A program made the position numbers and the translations under genes. Below the pieces are notes generated by a model that was not told the origin of the DNA, ran no database searches, and worked only from the letters and a program-made list of their open reading frames with translations. A DNA stretch of 64,000 nt from Fusobacterium gastrosuis (GTDB taxonomy: Bacteria > Fusobacteriota > Fusobacteriia > Fusobacteriales > Fusobacteriaceae): NCBI RefSeq assembly GCF_900095285.1, contig NZ_LT607734.1, positions 1,302,001 through 1,366,000 on the forward strand, in the 5' to 3' direction. Each line of letters begins with the position of its first letter. Within the stretch, counting starts at the first letter, position 1. Below are positions 56,168-64,000 of this stretch, piece after piece.

Positions 56168-56899
56168 TTATTTAAACATTTTTAAAACTTCTTCTGTATA
56201 TTCTCCATTATCCTTATTGATAACAAGCGGTGGTAAAATATTTAAGCCACTTTTTCCATTTTTTATCGCTTCAATTAAAACAATTTTTGCATTTTTTTTG
56301 GCAGTTGTATAGCAAAGCCTTATATTTTTGGCTTCTAAATTATAATTTCTTAAAACATTTAAAATATCTCCCAATCTATCAGCTCTATGAACTAAATAAA
56401 AATATCCTCTATCTTTTAATAAATCAAAAGCAATTTTTACTACTTCTTCAAGAGTAATTGCTATCTCATGTCTAGCAATAGTCAGTTGATCAAGGTTGTT
56501 TAAAAGTGTTTCGTTTCCGGTAAATTTAAAAAAAGGTGGGTTAGATACCACTATATCAAAGCTGCCATATCTGAAATGTGATAAATAGTTTTTCATATCA
56601 TCATATATCAAATATATTTGCTCATTTAAATCATTAATGTTAACATTTCTTGAAGCTAAATCATATGAAACTTTTTGAATTTCTATTCCATAGATAGATG
56701 CAGATGTTTTTTTTGATAAAAAGAGTGGAATAGCAGCATTTCCTGTTCCTAAATCTAAAATTTTTTTAGTATTTTTAGATATATTTATAAATTCAGAAAT
56801 TAAAAGAGAATCAATTGAAAAATTAAAATAATCAGCTCTTTGAATAATTTTTAAATTTTTATTTAACAGGGGAATAATGCTTTCTAAATTTTTTTCCAT
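56168..56899 (-). CDS. tRNA1(Val) adenine-N6-methyltransferase-like protein (TrmN6/YfiC)
   Basis: A SAM-dependent methyltransferase of 243 residues. KILDLGTGNAAIPLFLSKK is SAM motif I, and VVSNPPFFKF is the NPPF motif of N6-adenine methyltransferases; GYFYLVHRADRLGDIL follows in the family-typical place. YfiC modifies A37 of tRNA-Val in E. coli. AAAGGAG lies 11 bases before the ATG. The gene heads the minus-strand group that continues with the two exporter halves, with no obvious functional tie. Confidence 0.88.
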   Translation of the reverse strand: MEKNLESIIPLLNKNLKIIQRADYFNFSIDSLLISEFINISKNTKKILDLGTGNAAIPLFLSKKTSASIYGIEIQKVSYDLASRNVNINDLNEQIYLIYDDMKNYLSHFRYGSFDIVVSNPPFFKFTGNETLLNNLDQLTIARHEIAITLEEVVKIAFDLLKDRGYFYLVHRADRLGDILNVLRNYNLEAKNIRLCYTTAKKNAKIVLIEAIKNGKSGLNILPPLVINKDNGEYTEEVLKMFK

Positions 56900-57039
56900 A
56901 TTTTTACACTCTCCTTTAACTAGAGTATTATATCATAGTGTATAAAAAAAATAAATAAAGGCAAGTAAATAAATATAATTCAAAAAAAGAACAAAATGTG
57001 CTTTTAAATTTTGAAAAATAAAAAAATAACATAAGGGTC

Positions 57040-57068
57040 TTGACATAAGTATCAACCATTGGTAAAAT
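57040..57068 (+). promoter_or_regulatory. Promoter of bcd-etfBA with a palindrome in the spacer
   Basis: TTGACA (57040-57045), exactly 17 bases, then TAAAAT (57063-57068): a near-consensus housekeeping promoter 43 bases before the bcd start. The nine bases ACCATTGGT (57055-57063), self-complementary around one central T, lie between the boxes and could bind a repressor. Confidence 0.8.
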
Positions 57069-57111
57069 GAATTAAAAAGTTTTATTTAATAAATCCATAA
57101 GGAGGAAAATG

Positions 57112-58257
57112 ATGGAATTTAATGTACCTAAAACACATGAACTTTTTAGACAAATGATTAGAGAGTTTGTTGAAAAAGAAGTAAAACCTATCGCTGCGGA
57201 GGTAGATGAAGAAGAAAGATTTCCTGTTGAAACAGTAGAAAAAATGTCTAAAATAGGAATAATGGGAATCCCTATACCTAAACAATATGGTGGTGCAGGT
57301 GGAGACTACTTAATGTACGCAATGGCTGTTGAAGAATTATCAAGAGCTTGTGGAACTACAGGGGTTATAGTTTCTGCTCACACATCTTTAGGAACTTGGC
57401 CAATCTTAAAGTTTGGAACTGAAAAACAAAAACAAAAATACTTACCTAAAATGGCAAGTGGAGAATGGATAGGAGCTTTTGGATTAACTGAACCAAATGC
57501 TGGTACAGATGCTGCTGGGCAACAAACAATGGCAGTTCAAGATCCTGAAACAGGTGAATGGATTTTAAATGGATCTAAAATATTCATAACAAATGCTGGT
57601 TATGCTCATGTATATGTAGTATTCGCTATGACAGATAAATCTAAAGGATTAAAAGGAATATCAGCTTTTATAGTTGAAGCTAATACACCTGGTTTCTCAA
57701 TTGGAAAAAAAGAAAAGAAATTAGGAATAAAAGGATCTGCAACTTGTGAATTGATATTTGAAAATTGTAGAATTCCTAAAGAAAACCTATTAGGAGAAAA
57801 AGGAAAAGGATTCAAAATAGCTATGATGACTCTTGATGGAGGAAGAATAGGAATTGCATCTCAAGCATTAGGAATAGCTCAAGGTGCTTTAGATGAAACT
57901 ATTAGCTATGTAAAAGAAAGAAAACAATTTGGAAGAAGTATAGCTCAATTCCAAAATACTCAATTCCAAATAGCAAATTTAGATGTAAAAGTAGAAGCAT
58001 CAAGACTTCTTGTTTATAAAGCAGCATTTAGAGAAACTAATGGGTTACCTTATTCATTAGATGCAGCTAGAGCTAAACTATTTGCAGCTGAAACAGCTAT
58101 GGAAGTAACAACTAAAGCTGTTCAATTATTTGGAGGATATGGATATACAAGAGAATATCCTGTTGAAAGAATGATGAGAGATGCGAAAATAACTGAAATT
58201 TATGAAGGAACTTCAGAAGTTCAAAGAATGGTAATCGCAGCTAACATAATAAAATAA
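57112..58257 (+). CDS. bcd: Short-chain (butyryl-CoA type) acyl-CoA dehydrogenase
   Basis: A flavoprotein of 381 residues. Family landmarks are AFGLTEPNAGTDAAG (FAD and substrate binding), LGIKGSATCELIFENCRIP, GGRIGIASQALGIAQGALD, QLFGGYGYTREYPVERMMRDAKI and the catalytic Glu365 in IYEGTSE. With EtfBA directly downstream this is the butyryl-CoA dehydrogenase/Etf arrangement that reduces crotonyl-CoA, in some anaerobes coupled to ferredoxin reduction by bifurcation. Two adjacent ATGs exist at 57109 and 57112; the second has better spacing (six bases) to GGAGG. No crotonase or thiolase lies in the window. Confidence 0.93.
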   Translation: MEFNVPKTHELFRQMIREFVEKEVKPIAAEVDEEERFPVETVEKMSKIGIMGIPIPKQYGGAGGDYLMYAMAVEELSRACGTTGVIVSAHTSLGTWPILKFGTEKQKQKYLPKMASGEWIGAFGLTEPNAGTDAAGQQTMAVQDPETGEWILNGSKIFITNAGYAHVYVVFAMTDKSKGLKGISAFIVEANTPGFSIGKKEKKLGIKGSATCELIFENCRIPKENLLGEKGKGFKIAMMTLDGGRIGIASQALGIAQGALDETISYVKERKQFGRSIAQFQNTQFQIANLDVKVEASRLLVYKAAFRETNGLPYSLDAARAKLFAAETAMEVTTKAVQLFGGYGYTREYPVERMMRDAKITEIYEGTSEVQRMVIAANIIK

Positions 58258-58278
58258 TTAATGAGGTGGAGGAATAAA

Positions 58279-59067
58279 ATGAGAATAGTAGTTTGTATAA
58301 AACAAGTTCCAGATACAACTGAAGTAAAAATCGATCCAGTAAAAGGAACAATTATCAGAGATGGAGTTCCTAGTATCATGAACCCAGATGATAAGGGTGG
58401 ACTAGAAGAAGCACTAAAACTTAAAGATTTATATGGAGCAGAAGTAATCGTTATAACTATGGGACCACCTCAAGCAGAAGCTATATTAAGAGAAGCTTAT
58501 GCAATGGGTGCTGATAGAGCAATACTTATAACAGATAGAAAATTTGGAGGAGCTGATACATTAGCTACTTCTAATACAATAGCTGCTGCAATTAGAAAAA
58601 TAGAAAATGTTGATTTAATTGTTGCTGGAAGACAAGCAATTGATGGAGATACTGCACAAGTTGGACCACAAATAGCAGAACATTTAGGATTACCTCAAGT
58701 ATCTTATGTAAAAGAAATGGAATACAATGCAGATACTAAATCTTTTAAAATAAAAAGAGCAACTGAAGAAGGATACTATTTATTAGAACTTCCTACTCCA
58801 GGATTAGTAACAGTTCTTGCAGAAGCTAACCAACCAAGATATATGAATGTAGGAGCAATAGTTGAAGTATTTGATAGACCAATTGAAACTTGGACATCTG
58901 CAGATATAGAAATAGATCCTGCAAAAATAGGATTAGCTGGATCACCTACAAAAGTAAATAAATCATTTACAAAAGGGGTAAAAGAACCTGGTGTATTACA
59001 TGAAGTAGATGCAAAAGAAGCGGCTGAAATCATATTAGAAAAATTAAAAGAAAAATTTATAATCTAA
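58279..59067 (+). CDS. etfB: Electron transfer flavoprotein beta subunit EtfB
   Basis: A protein of 262 residues. MRIVVCIKQVPDTTEVKIDP is the classic start, and AGRQAIDGDTAQVGPQIAEHLGLPQVSYV is the nucleotide-binding signature. It pairs with EtfA, carries AMP or a second FAD, and passes electrons between NADH, acyl-CoA dehydrogenase and, in bifurcating complexes, ferredoxin. The frame opens at 58261, but the ATG at 58279 follows GTGGAGG by nine bases and starts at the normal N-terminus. Confidence 0.96.
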   Translation: MRIVVCIKQVPDTTEVKIDPVKGTIIRDGVPSIMNPDDKGGLEEALKLKDLYGAEVIVITMGPPQAEAILREAYAMGADRAILITDRKFGGADTLATSNTIAAAIRKIENVDLIVAGRQAIDGDTAQVGPQIAEHLGLPQVSYVKEMEYNADTKSFKIKRATEEGYYLLELPTPGLVTVLAEANQPRYMNVGAIVEVFDRPIETWTSADIEIDPAKIGLAGSPTKVNKSFTKGVKEPGVLHEVDAKEAAEIILEKLKEKFII

Positions 59068-59090
59068 TCTAAGACAAAGGAGATAATAAT

Positions 59091-60263
59091 ATGAATTTAA
59101 ATGATTATAAAGGAATCCTAGTGTATGCTGAACAAAGAGAAGGTGTACTACAAAATGTAGGATTAGAATTATTAGGAAAAGCAACAGAATTAGCACATGA
59201 TATAAACAAACAATTATATTTAAAAGAAGCAGGAGATGAATTAGCAGATTTTGCTGGTGCTCAAGCTTCAACAATAAAAACTATTGATGCAGTTTCTGCA
59301 ACACTTGAAGAAGATGAAGAATTAACTGCTAAAATTGCTGAAGTAGCAGCAAATCATCCAGATGCAGCTAAAGTAACTGCTGTTTTAATAGGACATGATA
59401 TAAAAGGATTGGCTCAAGAATTAGTAGAATACGGAGCAGATAAAGTTATAGTTGTAGATAGACCAGAATTAAAATTATTTGATACAGAAGCATATACTCA
59501 AGTTTTAAAAGCAGTAGTAGATGCTGAAAAACCTGAAATAGCTTTATTTGGAGCTACAACATTAGGAAGAGATTTAGCACCAAGAGTATCTTCTAGAGTA
59601 AATACTGGATTAACTGCAGACTGTACAAAACTAGAATTATTAAAAGATAAGGAAAGACAACTTGGAATGACAAGACCTGCTTTCGGTGGAAACTTAATGG
59701 CTACAATAGTATGTCCAGATCACAGACCACAAATGGCAACTGTTAGACCAGGAGTTATGAAAAAAATAGCTAGAGTTGAAGGAAGAAAAGGAGAAATAGT
59801 TGACTTTACTGTAACTTTAGATACTTCTAAATTAAAAGTAAAAGTTTTAGATGTAGTTAAAGAAGGTGGAAATAAAGTTGATATTTCTGAAGCTAAAATA
59901 CTTGTATCTGGAGGAAGAGGAGTTGGAAGTAAACATAACTTTGCACTTTTAGATGAATTAGCAGCAGAATTAGGTGGTATTGTTTCTGCATCAAGAGCAC
60001 AAGTAGACGCTGGAAATATGCCTCATGATAGACAAGTAGGACAAACTGGTAAGACAGTTAGACCAGAAGTTTACTTCGCACTTGGAATTTCTGGAGCTAT
60101 TCAACACGTTGCAGGGATGGAAGAATCAGAATTTATTATAGCTATAAATAAAGATAGATTTGCACCTATATTCTCAGTTGCGGATTTAGGAATAGTTGGA
60201 GATTTACATAAAGTTCTTCCAATATTAACTGAAGAAATAAGAAAATATAAAGCAACTAAATAA
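59091..60263 (+). CDS. etfA: Electron transfer flavoprotein alpha subunit EtfA
   Basis: A protein of 390 residues. The N-terminal part is extended relative to the usual 315-340 residues, with an extra acidic stretch around residues 40-90. The FAD domain has GGRGVGSKHNF, GGIVSASRAQVDAGNMPHDRQVGQTGKTVRPEVYFALGISGAIQHVAGM and the end TEEIRKYK. It follows etfB after 23 bases behind AAGGAG and ends at a strong terminator. Whether this pair bifurcates electrons cannot be settled from the motifs I can see, although the anaerobic setting favours it. Confidence 0.95.
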   Translation: MNLNDYKGILVYAEQREGVLQNVGLELLGKATELAHDINKQLYLKEAGDELADFAGAQASTIKTIDAVSATLEEDEELTAKIAEVAANHPDAAKVTAVLIGHDIKGLAQELVEYGADKVIVVDRPELKLFDTEAYTQVLKAVVDAEKPEIALFGATTLGRDLAPRVSSRVNTGLTADCTKLELLKDKERQLGMTRPAFGGNLMATIVCPDHRPQMATVRPGVMKKIARVEGRKGEIVDFTVTLDTSKLKVKVLDVVKEGGNKVDISEAKILVSGGRGVGSKHNFALLDELAAELGGIVSASRAQVDAGNMPHDRQVGQTGKTVRPEVYFALGISGAIQHVAGMEESEFIIAINKDRFAPIFSVADLGIVGDLHKVLPILTEEIRKYKATK

Positions 60264-60272
60264 AAAAATAAG

Positions 60273-60304
60273 AAGAGTTATCTTTTAAAGATAACTCTTT
60301 TTTT
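60273..60304 (+). terminator. Terminator of bcd-etfBA
   Basis: AAGAGTTATCTT and AAGATAACTCTT form a 12-base-pair stem around TTA, followed by a T run. Confidence 0.92.
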
Positions 60305-60430
60305 AGGTTTATAAACAGACAAGATTTGATAATAATTTTTTATGTTTTTGTAGAAAATTATCTTATATTTAAAAAATATTGTTTTCGGATTTGAGTTGGT
60401 AATTATAATTTGTAAATTTAATTTTTTTGG

Positions 60431-60467
60431 AAAAAGGGAAATTATTTAATAGTTACCCTTTTTTATT
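60431..60467 (+). terminator. Second hairpin with T tail, upstream of glpF
   Basis: AAAAAGGG and CCCTTTTT pair across 17 bases and are followed by more T. Because A and T flank both sides it could act on either strand. Confidence 0.6.
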
Positions 60468-60523
60468 TTTAAAAGAAATTAAATTTAAACTTTTATATGA
60501 CATTTAAGCATGCTAAGATTATT

Positions 60524-60551
60524 TTGACATAATAAAAAAGTTCATTATAGA
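60524..60551 (+). promoter_or_regulatory. Likely promoter of the glpF-glpK-dhaK group
   Basis: A perfect TTGACA (60524-60529) and TATAGA (60546-60551) with a 16-base spacer, about 128 bases before glpF. The long leader leaves room for control by glycerol, but no known operator is recognised. Confidence 0.6.
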
Positions 60552-60678
60552 TATAAAAGTATAAGAAATAAATAAAATGATTGAAATAAGTATTATAAAG
60601 TAGTATATTATGTTTATAAAGCTTTTATTAAAATTTCATATATTTGTTATATCAAAAAACAAAAGGAGGAATTTTTTT

Positions 60679-61404
60679 ATGGAACCAATGAGTATGTATT
60701 TAGGAGAATTTGTAGGGACAGCGTTGCTGTTATGGTTAGGAAATGGTATTAATATGACATGCAGTTTGAAACATAGTTATGGTAAAGGTGCAGGATGGGT
60801 AGCTACTTGTCTAGCTTGGGGATTTGCAGTAATGCTATCTGCTTATGCAGTAGGATGGGTAAGTGGAGCACATTTGAATCCAGCTTTAACTATCGGATTA
60901 GCTGTAGGAGGAGCATTCTCTTGGAGCTTAGTGCCAGGTTATATAGTGGCTCAAATAGCAGGAGGAGTTCTAGGAGCAACACTTGCTTACATTACTTATA
61001 AGGTTCAAATGGATGAAGAACCTGATGCTGGAACTAAATTAGGTGTTTTCTCAACTGGACCATCAATAAACGCTCCTATATGGAACCTTGTTACAGAAAT
61101 GATGGGAACAATATTATTGGTTGTAGGAATTTTAGCCTTTGGAAAATCTGGTGTTGGAGCTGGATATGCACCGGTTGTTGTTGGACTATTAATTGCTTTA
61201 ATAGGATTTGCAACAGGTGGAGCAACAGGATTTGCAATCAATCCAGCAAGAGATTTAGGTCCTAGAATAGCTCATGCGATTTTACCAATTAAAGGAAAAG
61301 GAGATTCAAATTGGGGATATGCTTGGATACCAATAGTTGGACCAATTATAGGTGCAGTAATAGGAGTTTTATTCTATAATGGATTTATAAATATGGTATC
61401 ATAA
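60679..61404 (+). CDS. glpF: Glycerol uptake facilitator GlpF
   Basis: An aquaglyceroporin of 241 residues with six membrane helices and two half helices. The two NPA boxes are HLNPALTIG and INPARDLGPR; the Asp after the second box is typical of glycerol channels rather than water channels. It lets glycerol enter for GlpK. The ATG at 60679 lies behind AAAAGGAGG; an ATG at 60610 in frame would add 23 basic residues without homology. First gene of the glycerol group. Confidence 0.95.
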   Translation: MEPMSMYLGEFVGTALLLWLGNGINMTCSLKHSYGKGAGWVATCLAWGFAVMLSAYAVGWVSGAHLNPALTIGLAVGGAFSWSLVPGYIVAQIAGGVLGATLAYITYKVQMDEEPDAGTKLGVFSTGPSINAPIWNLVTEMMGTILLVVGILAFGKSGVGAGYAPVVVGLLIALIGFATGGATGFAINPARDLGPRIAHAILPIKGKGDSNWGYAWIPIVGPIIGAVIGVLFYNGFINMVS

Positions 61405-61417
61405 TAATTTAATATAA

Positions 61418-61457
61418 AAGGGCACAAACAAGAAATAATATCTAGTTGAGTGCCCTT
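61418..61457 (+). other. Long hairpin between glpF and glpK
   Basis: AAGGGCAC (61418-61425) pairs perfectly with GTGCCCTT (61450-61457) across a 24-base loop. There is no T run after it, so it is not a clear terminator. It may lower read-through or stabilise the glpF mRNA. Confidence 0.45.
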
Positions 61458-61477
61458 AAGTGCATATAACATTTTAG

Positions 61478-62998
<1,521 letters not shown>

Positions 62999-63025
62999 AG
63001 TTTAATAATTAATGGGAAAAGGAGG

Positions 63026-63063
63026 GTCGTAGAGTATTTTTTATGTATTCTACGACTTTTTTT
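63026..63063 (+). terminator. Terminator or attenuator between glpK and dhaK
   Basis: GTCGTAGA (63026-63033) pairs with TCTACGAC (63049-63056), extended by an inner TA/TA, with seven T after it. dhaK begins only 22 bases later, so it either partly ends the glpF-glpK mRNA or dhaK has read-through. Confidence 0.85.
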
Positions 63064-63084
63064 AAAATGAAAGGAGTAAAAATA

Positions 63085-64000
63085 ATGAAAAAATTAATAA
63101 ATGATAAAAATAATATTGTAGAAGAAGTAGTACAAGGAATGGTAAAAGCATTCCCAGAAAAATTGGATAGAGTAGAAAATGAAACAATAATAGTAAGAAA
63201 AAATAAGAAAGAAGGAAAGGTTGCACTAATAAGTGGAGGTGGAAGTGGACATGAACCAGCACATGCAGGATATGTTGGATATGGGATGTTAGATGCTGCA
63301 GTATGCGGAGAAATATTTACTTCTCCAGGAGCTGATAAGGTTTTAGCAGCTATTAAAGCTGTTGATTCGGGAGCTGGAGTTTTACTTATTATAAAAAATT
63401 ATAGTGGAGATATAATGAATTTTGAAATGGCGGGAGAAATGGCTGCTATGGAAGGGATAGAAGTAAAGCAAGTTATAGTTAATGATGATATTGCAGTAGA
63501 AAATAGTACATACACAGTTGGAAGAAGAGGAATAGCTGGAACTGTTTTAGTCCACAAAATACTTGGAGCAGCGGCTGAAAAAGGCTATAGTTTAGATGAA
63601 TTAGTAAATTTAGGAAATAAAGTTATAGGAAATTTAAAAACAATGGGAATGTCATTGAAACCTTGTACTGTATTTTCAACAGGAAAAGAAAGTTTTTCAC
63701 TTGCTGATGATGAAGTTGAAATAGGATTAGGTATACATGGGGAACCCGGAACACACCGAGAAAAAATGTCTACTGCAAATGAATTTACTGAAAAATTATT
63801 TGAAAAAATTTGGAATGAAAGTGATGTAAAAGAGGGAGAAAAATTGGCAGTATTGGTTAATAGTCTTGGGGAAACAACACCAATTGAATTATTTATCGTA
63901 AATAATCATTTACATGATTTATTAAAAGAAAAGAAAGTAACAGTGGCAAAAACTTTTGTTGGAAATTATATGACATCATTGGATATGGGAGGTTTTTCTA
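63085..64000 (+). CDS. dhaK: Dihydroxyacetone kinase subunit DhaK, N-terminal 305 residues (cut by window end)
   Basis: The open frame starts with MKKLINDKNNIVEEVVQGM and runs off the end without a stop. ISGGGSGHEPAHAGYVGYGMLDAAVCGEIFTSP is the DhaK substrate pocket with its conserved His; NYSGDIMNFEMA, NDDIAVENS and GRRGIAGTVLVHKI follow, and His218 in GIHGEPG is the residue that binds dihydroxyacetone covalently in E. coli. DhaK works with DhaL and a PTS-type DhaM or with an ATP-dependent DhaL-type partner; those genes would lie just beyond. AAGGAG precedes the ATG. It extends the glycerol genes to dihydroxyacetone use. Confidence 0.95.
   Translation, partial: MKKLINDKNNIVEEVVQGMVKAFPEKLDRVENETIIVRKNKKEGKVALISGGGSGHEPAHAGYVGYGMLDAAVCGEIFTSPGADKVLAAIKAVDSGAGVLLIIKNYSGDIMNFEMAGEMAAMEGIEVKQVIVNDDIAVENSTYTVGRRGIAGTVLVHKILGAAAEKGYSLDELVNLGNKVIGNLKTMGMSLKPCTVFSTGKESFSLADDEVEIGLGIHGEPGTHREKMSTANEFTEKLFEKIWNESDVKEGEKLAVLVNSLGETTPIELFIVNNHLHDLLKEKKVTVAKTFVGNYMTSLDMGGFS

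Larger units (their letters stand above)
60264..60678. other. Intergenic region between etfA and glpF, 415 bases
   Basis: No gene is visible. It holds the etfA terminator, then AT-rich sequence, a second hairpin (AAAAAGGG at 60431-60438 against CCCTTTTT at 60456-60463, 17-base loop, T tail) and a promoter-like TTGACA at 60524. The second hairpin has no gene in front of it, so it may be a backup terminator or end a small transcript from within 60305-60430. Confidence 0.6.

Overview
The window is very AT-rich, uses strong AGGAGG-type ribosome binding sites, and combines Gram-negative envelope genes (a lipid A acyltransferase and two outer-membrane or O-antigen loci) with an anaerobic butyrate-type energy metabolism (acyl-CoA dehydrogenase plus EtfBA, a fused NfnAB-like protein). 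The ATP synthase c subunit carries two carboxylates, E32 and E65, in a sodium-binding context, the arrangement known from Fusobacterium nucleatum. Together these point to Fusobacterium, probably the F. nucleatum/F. periodonticum group. The genus call is inference from gene content and from remembered protein families, not from a database search.

Layout. Positions 1-11150 hold the end of a surface polysaccharide (O-antigen or capsule) locus read on the plus strand: a cut-off glycosyltransferase, a cytidylyltransferase-LicD fusion, a glycosyltransferase-like protein, an EpsG/Wzy-like polymerase, a broken rhamnosyltransferase, a Wzx flippase, an intruding AAA-ATPase/DUF4435 protein that looks like a fused PARIS-type phage defence gene, then the dTDP-rhamnose set in the order rmlA-C-D-B. 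A lipid A acyltransferase faces this operon across a shared terminator. From 12266 to 17879 come mtnN, folC, a Lys/Glu-rich membrane protein, a double-length HPr kinase-like protein and an NrnA-type DHH phosphoesterase. From 18097 to 21791 on the minus strand lie a DUF1266 gene, a rhodanese remnant and groESL with a CIRCE operator and a clear promoter. Positions 21905-27294 carry a CsoR-like repressor, a MORN/YwqK repeat protein, rarA, hisS and aspS.

Positions 27346-30692 (minus) hold a hemolysin III-like membrane protein, trkA, folA and thyA. A plus-strand omptin-family outer-membrane protease follows. Positions 32041-36244 (minus) form a compact operon around a P-type ATPase with several HMA-like domains that lack CxxC. 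Positions 36504-43758 carry a fused NfnAB-like transhydrogenase, lepB, rimI, purB, a Gx-transporter-type protein and glmM. The complete sodium-type F1Fo ATP synthase operon (two small assembly proteins, then B-E-F-H-A-G-D-C) runs to 50826. Small metabolic genes, a split ThrE-like exporter pair and a tRNA methyltransferase lead to bcd-etfB-etfA (57112-60263) and the glycerol genes glpF, glpK and dhaK, the last cut off by the window end.

The genes most worth follow-up are the PARIS-like fusion, the tandem HPr kinase whose halves have lost complementary motifs, the CxxC-less HMA/P-type ATPase operon, the omptin, and the rhamnosyltransferase pseudogene with an in-frame stop and a classic slippery heptamer.
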